Of a DNA stretch of 64,000 nt, positions 63,580-64,000 are shown one piece after another. A program made the translations under genes and the position numbers. Numbering within the stretch: the first letter of the stretch is position 1; each line of letters begins with the position of its first letter. The notes beneath the pieces are model-generated. The model searched no databases. It was given only the letters and a program-made list of their open reading frames with translations, and was not told the DNA's origin. Origin of the DNA: Sulfurisoma sediminicola (GTDB lineage: Bacteria > Pseudomonadota > Gammaproteobacteria > Burkholderiales > Rhodocyclaceae); contig NZ_BHVV01000008.1 in the NCBI RefSeq assembly GCF_003865015.1, forward strand, positions 186,001 through 250,000. Reading direction: 5' to 3'.

Positions 63580-64000
63580 TTAGGCTCCCTTGCTGTCGTC
63601 GCCGATGACGATCTTGGCGTCGCTCAGATACTTGTGCGGCGGAATTTCGAGGTTGTCCGGCGCCGGCTTGCCGGTATAGACGCGGCCGGCGAGGTCAAAG
63701 GTGGAGCCGTGGCAGGGGCAGAGAAAACCACCCTGCCAGTCAGGTTCCACCGCGGTCGCCGGATTGAACTTCTCGGAAGGCGAGCAGCCGAGGTGGGTGC
63801 AGATGCCGACGGCGACGAGGTATTCCGGCTTGATCGAGCGGTACTCGTTCTTGGCGTACTCGGGCTGCATCGGCTTGTTCGACTTGGGATCGGCCAGCTT
63901 GGCATCGAGTTTCTTCAGGCCGTCGAGCATTTCCTTGGTGCGACGGATGATCCAGACGGGCTTGCCGCGCCATTCGACGGTCATCATCTCGCCCGGGGCA
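63580..64000 (-). CDS. petA: Rieske iron-sulfur protein of the bc1 complex, N terminus beyond window
   Basis: About 140 C-terminal residues; the frame is open past the right edge ([20 protein letters not shown] is internal), so the TM anchor and Tat-type start are missing. Cluster ligands: CTHLGCSP and CPCHGSTFD (two Cys, two His). First gene of petA-petB-petC. Confidence 0.96.
   Translation of the reverse strand, partial: APGEMMTVEWRGKPVWIIRRTKEMLDGLKKLDAKLADPKSNKPMQPEYAKNEYRSIKPEYLVAVGICTHLGCSPSEKFNPATAVEPDWQGGFLCPCHGSTFDLAGRVYTGKPAPDNLEIPPHKYLSDAKIVIGDDSKGA

Overview
The window is high-GC, densely coded and looks chromosomal. Its gene order points to a betaproteobacterium, probably of the Rhodocyclales or a neighbouring group. 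The pointers are petA-petB-petC-sspA-sspB, rpsF-priB-rpsR-rplI-dnaB, alaA-hom-thrC, and a protocatechuate 4,5-cleavage cluster. No rRNA, CRISPR array, prophage or intact insertion sequence was seen. The mobile-looking parts are intergenic palindromic repeats and two toxin-antitoxin pairs.

Bases 1-12600 are for aromatic catabolism. A ligJ(partial)-ligK-ligI-ligA1-ligB1-ligC-ligA2-ligB2-MFS run encodes nearly the whole lower protocatechuate 4,5-cleavage route, down to pyruvate and oxaloacetate. It carries two separate LigAB-type ring-cleavage dioxygenases. Convergent to it is a class I cytochrome P450 set (P450, [2Fe-2S] ferredoxin, ferredoxin reductase). An AraC-type regulator and a second MFS transporter are divergent from the P450. 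The P450 may feed oxidised or demethylated aromatics into the lig route; that is inference.

Bases 12600-26740 hold mixed housekeeping and signalling genes: an ArsC-like reductase, an Hsp33 homologue lacking two of its four zinc cysteines, a spermidine-synthase-like protein, an M20 amidohydrolase, a large PhnD-PAS-GGDEF-EAL-CZB receptor, NAD(P)HX repair, an EamA transporter, a DHH phosphoesterase, nadC, tRNA-Ser(GGA), a ClsC-type phospholipase D and a 45-residue membrane peptide. Bases 26730-32700 on the minus strand are alaA-hom-(membrane protein)-thrC-methyltransferase.

Bases 32790-49450 form an envelope-sugar region. An arn-type operon for 4-amino-4-deoxy-arabinose modification of lipid A (arnT, arnE/F-like, arnB, arnC, split arnA, arnD) is interrupted by a mazEF-like pair. 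The formyltransferase half of arnA has a frameshift in a C7 run. Downstream is a translationally coupled four-gene module of unknown role: a second ArnT-like glycosyltransferase, a sialidase-like BNR protein, a small membrane protein and a B12-type radical SAM enzyme. A PGDYG protein, higBA, a second ArnC-like glycosyltransferase and a flippase-like membrane protein follow.

Bases 49440-64000 carry bcp, phoH, the dnaB and rpsF-priB-rpsR-rplI cluster (with a phased DnaA-box-like array and clear terminators), tRNA-Arg(CCT), a CoA-transferase, a coiled-coil repeat protein, a CyaB-like adenylate cyclase, sspB-sspA and the cytochrome bc1 genes, the last cut by the window edge. A GC-rich intergenic repeat occurs five times, always just upstream of a start codon in the same orientation, and in the best copies its end supplies the Shine-Dalgarno sequence.
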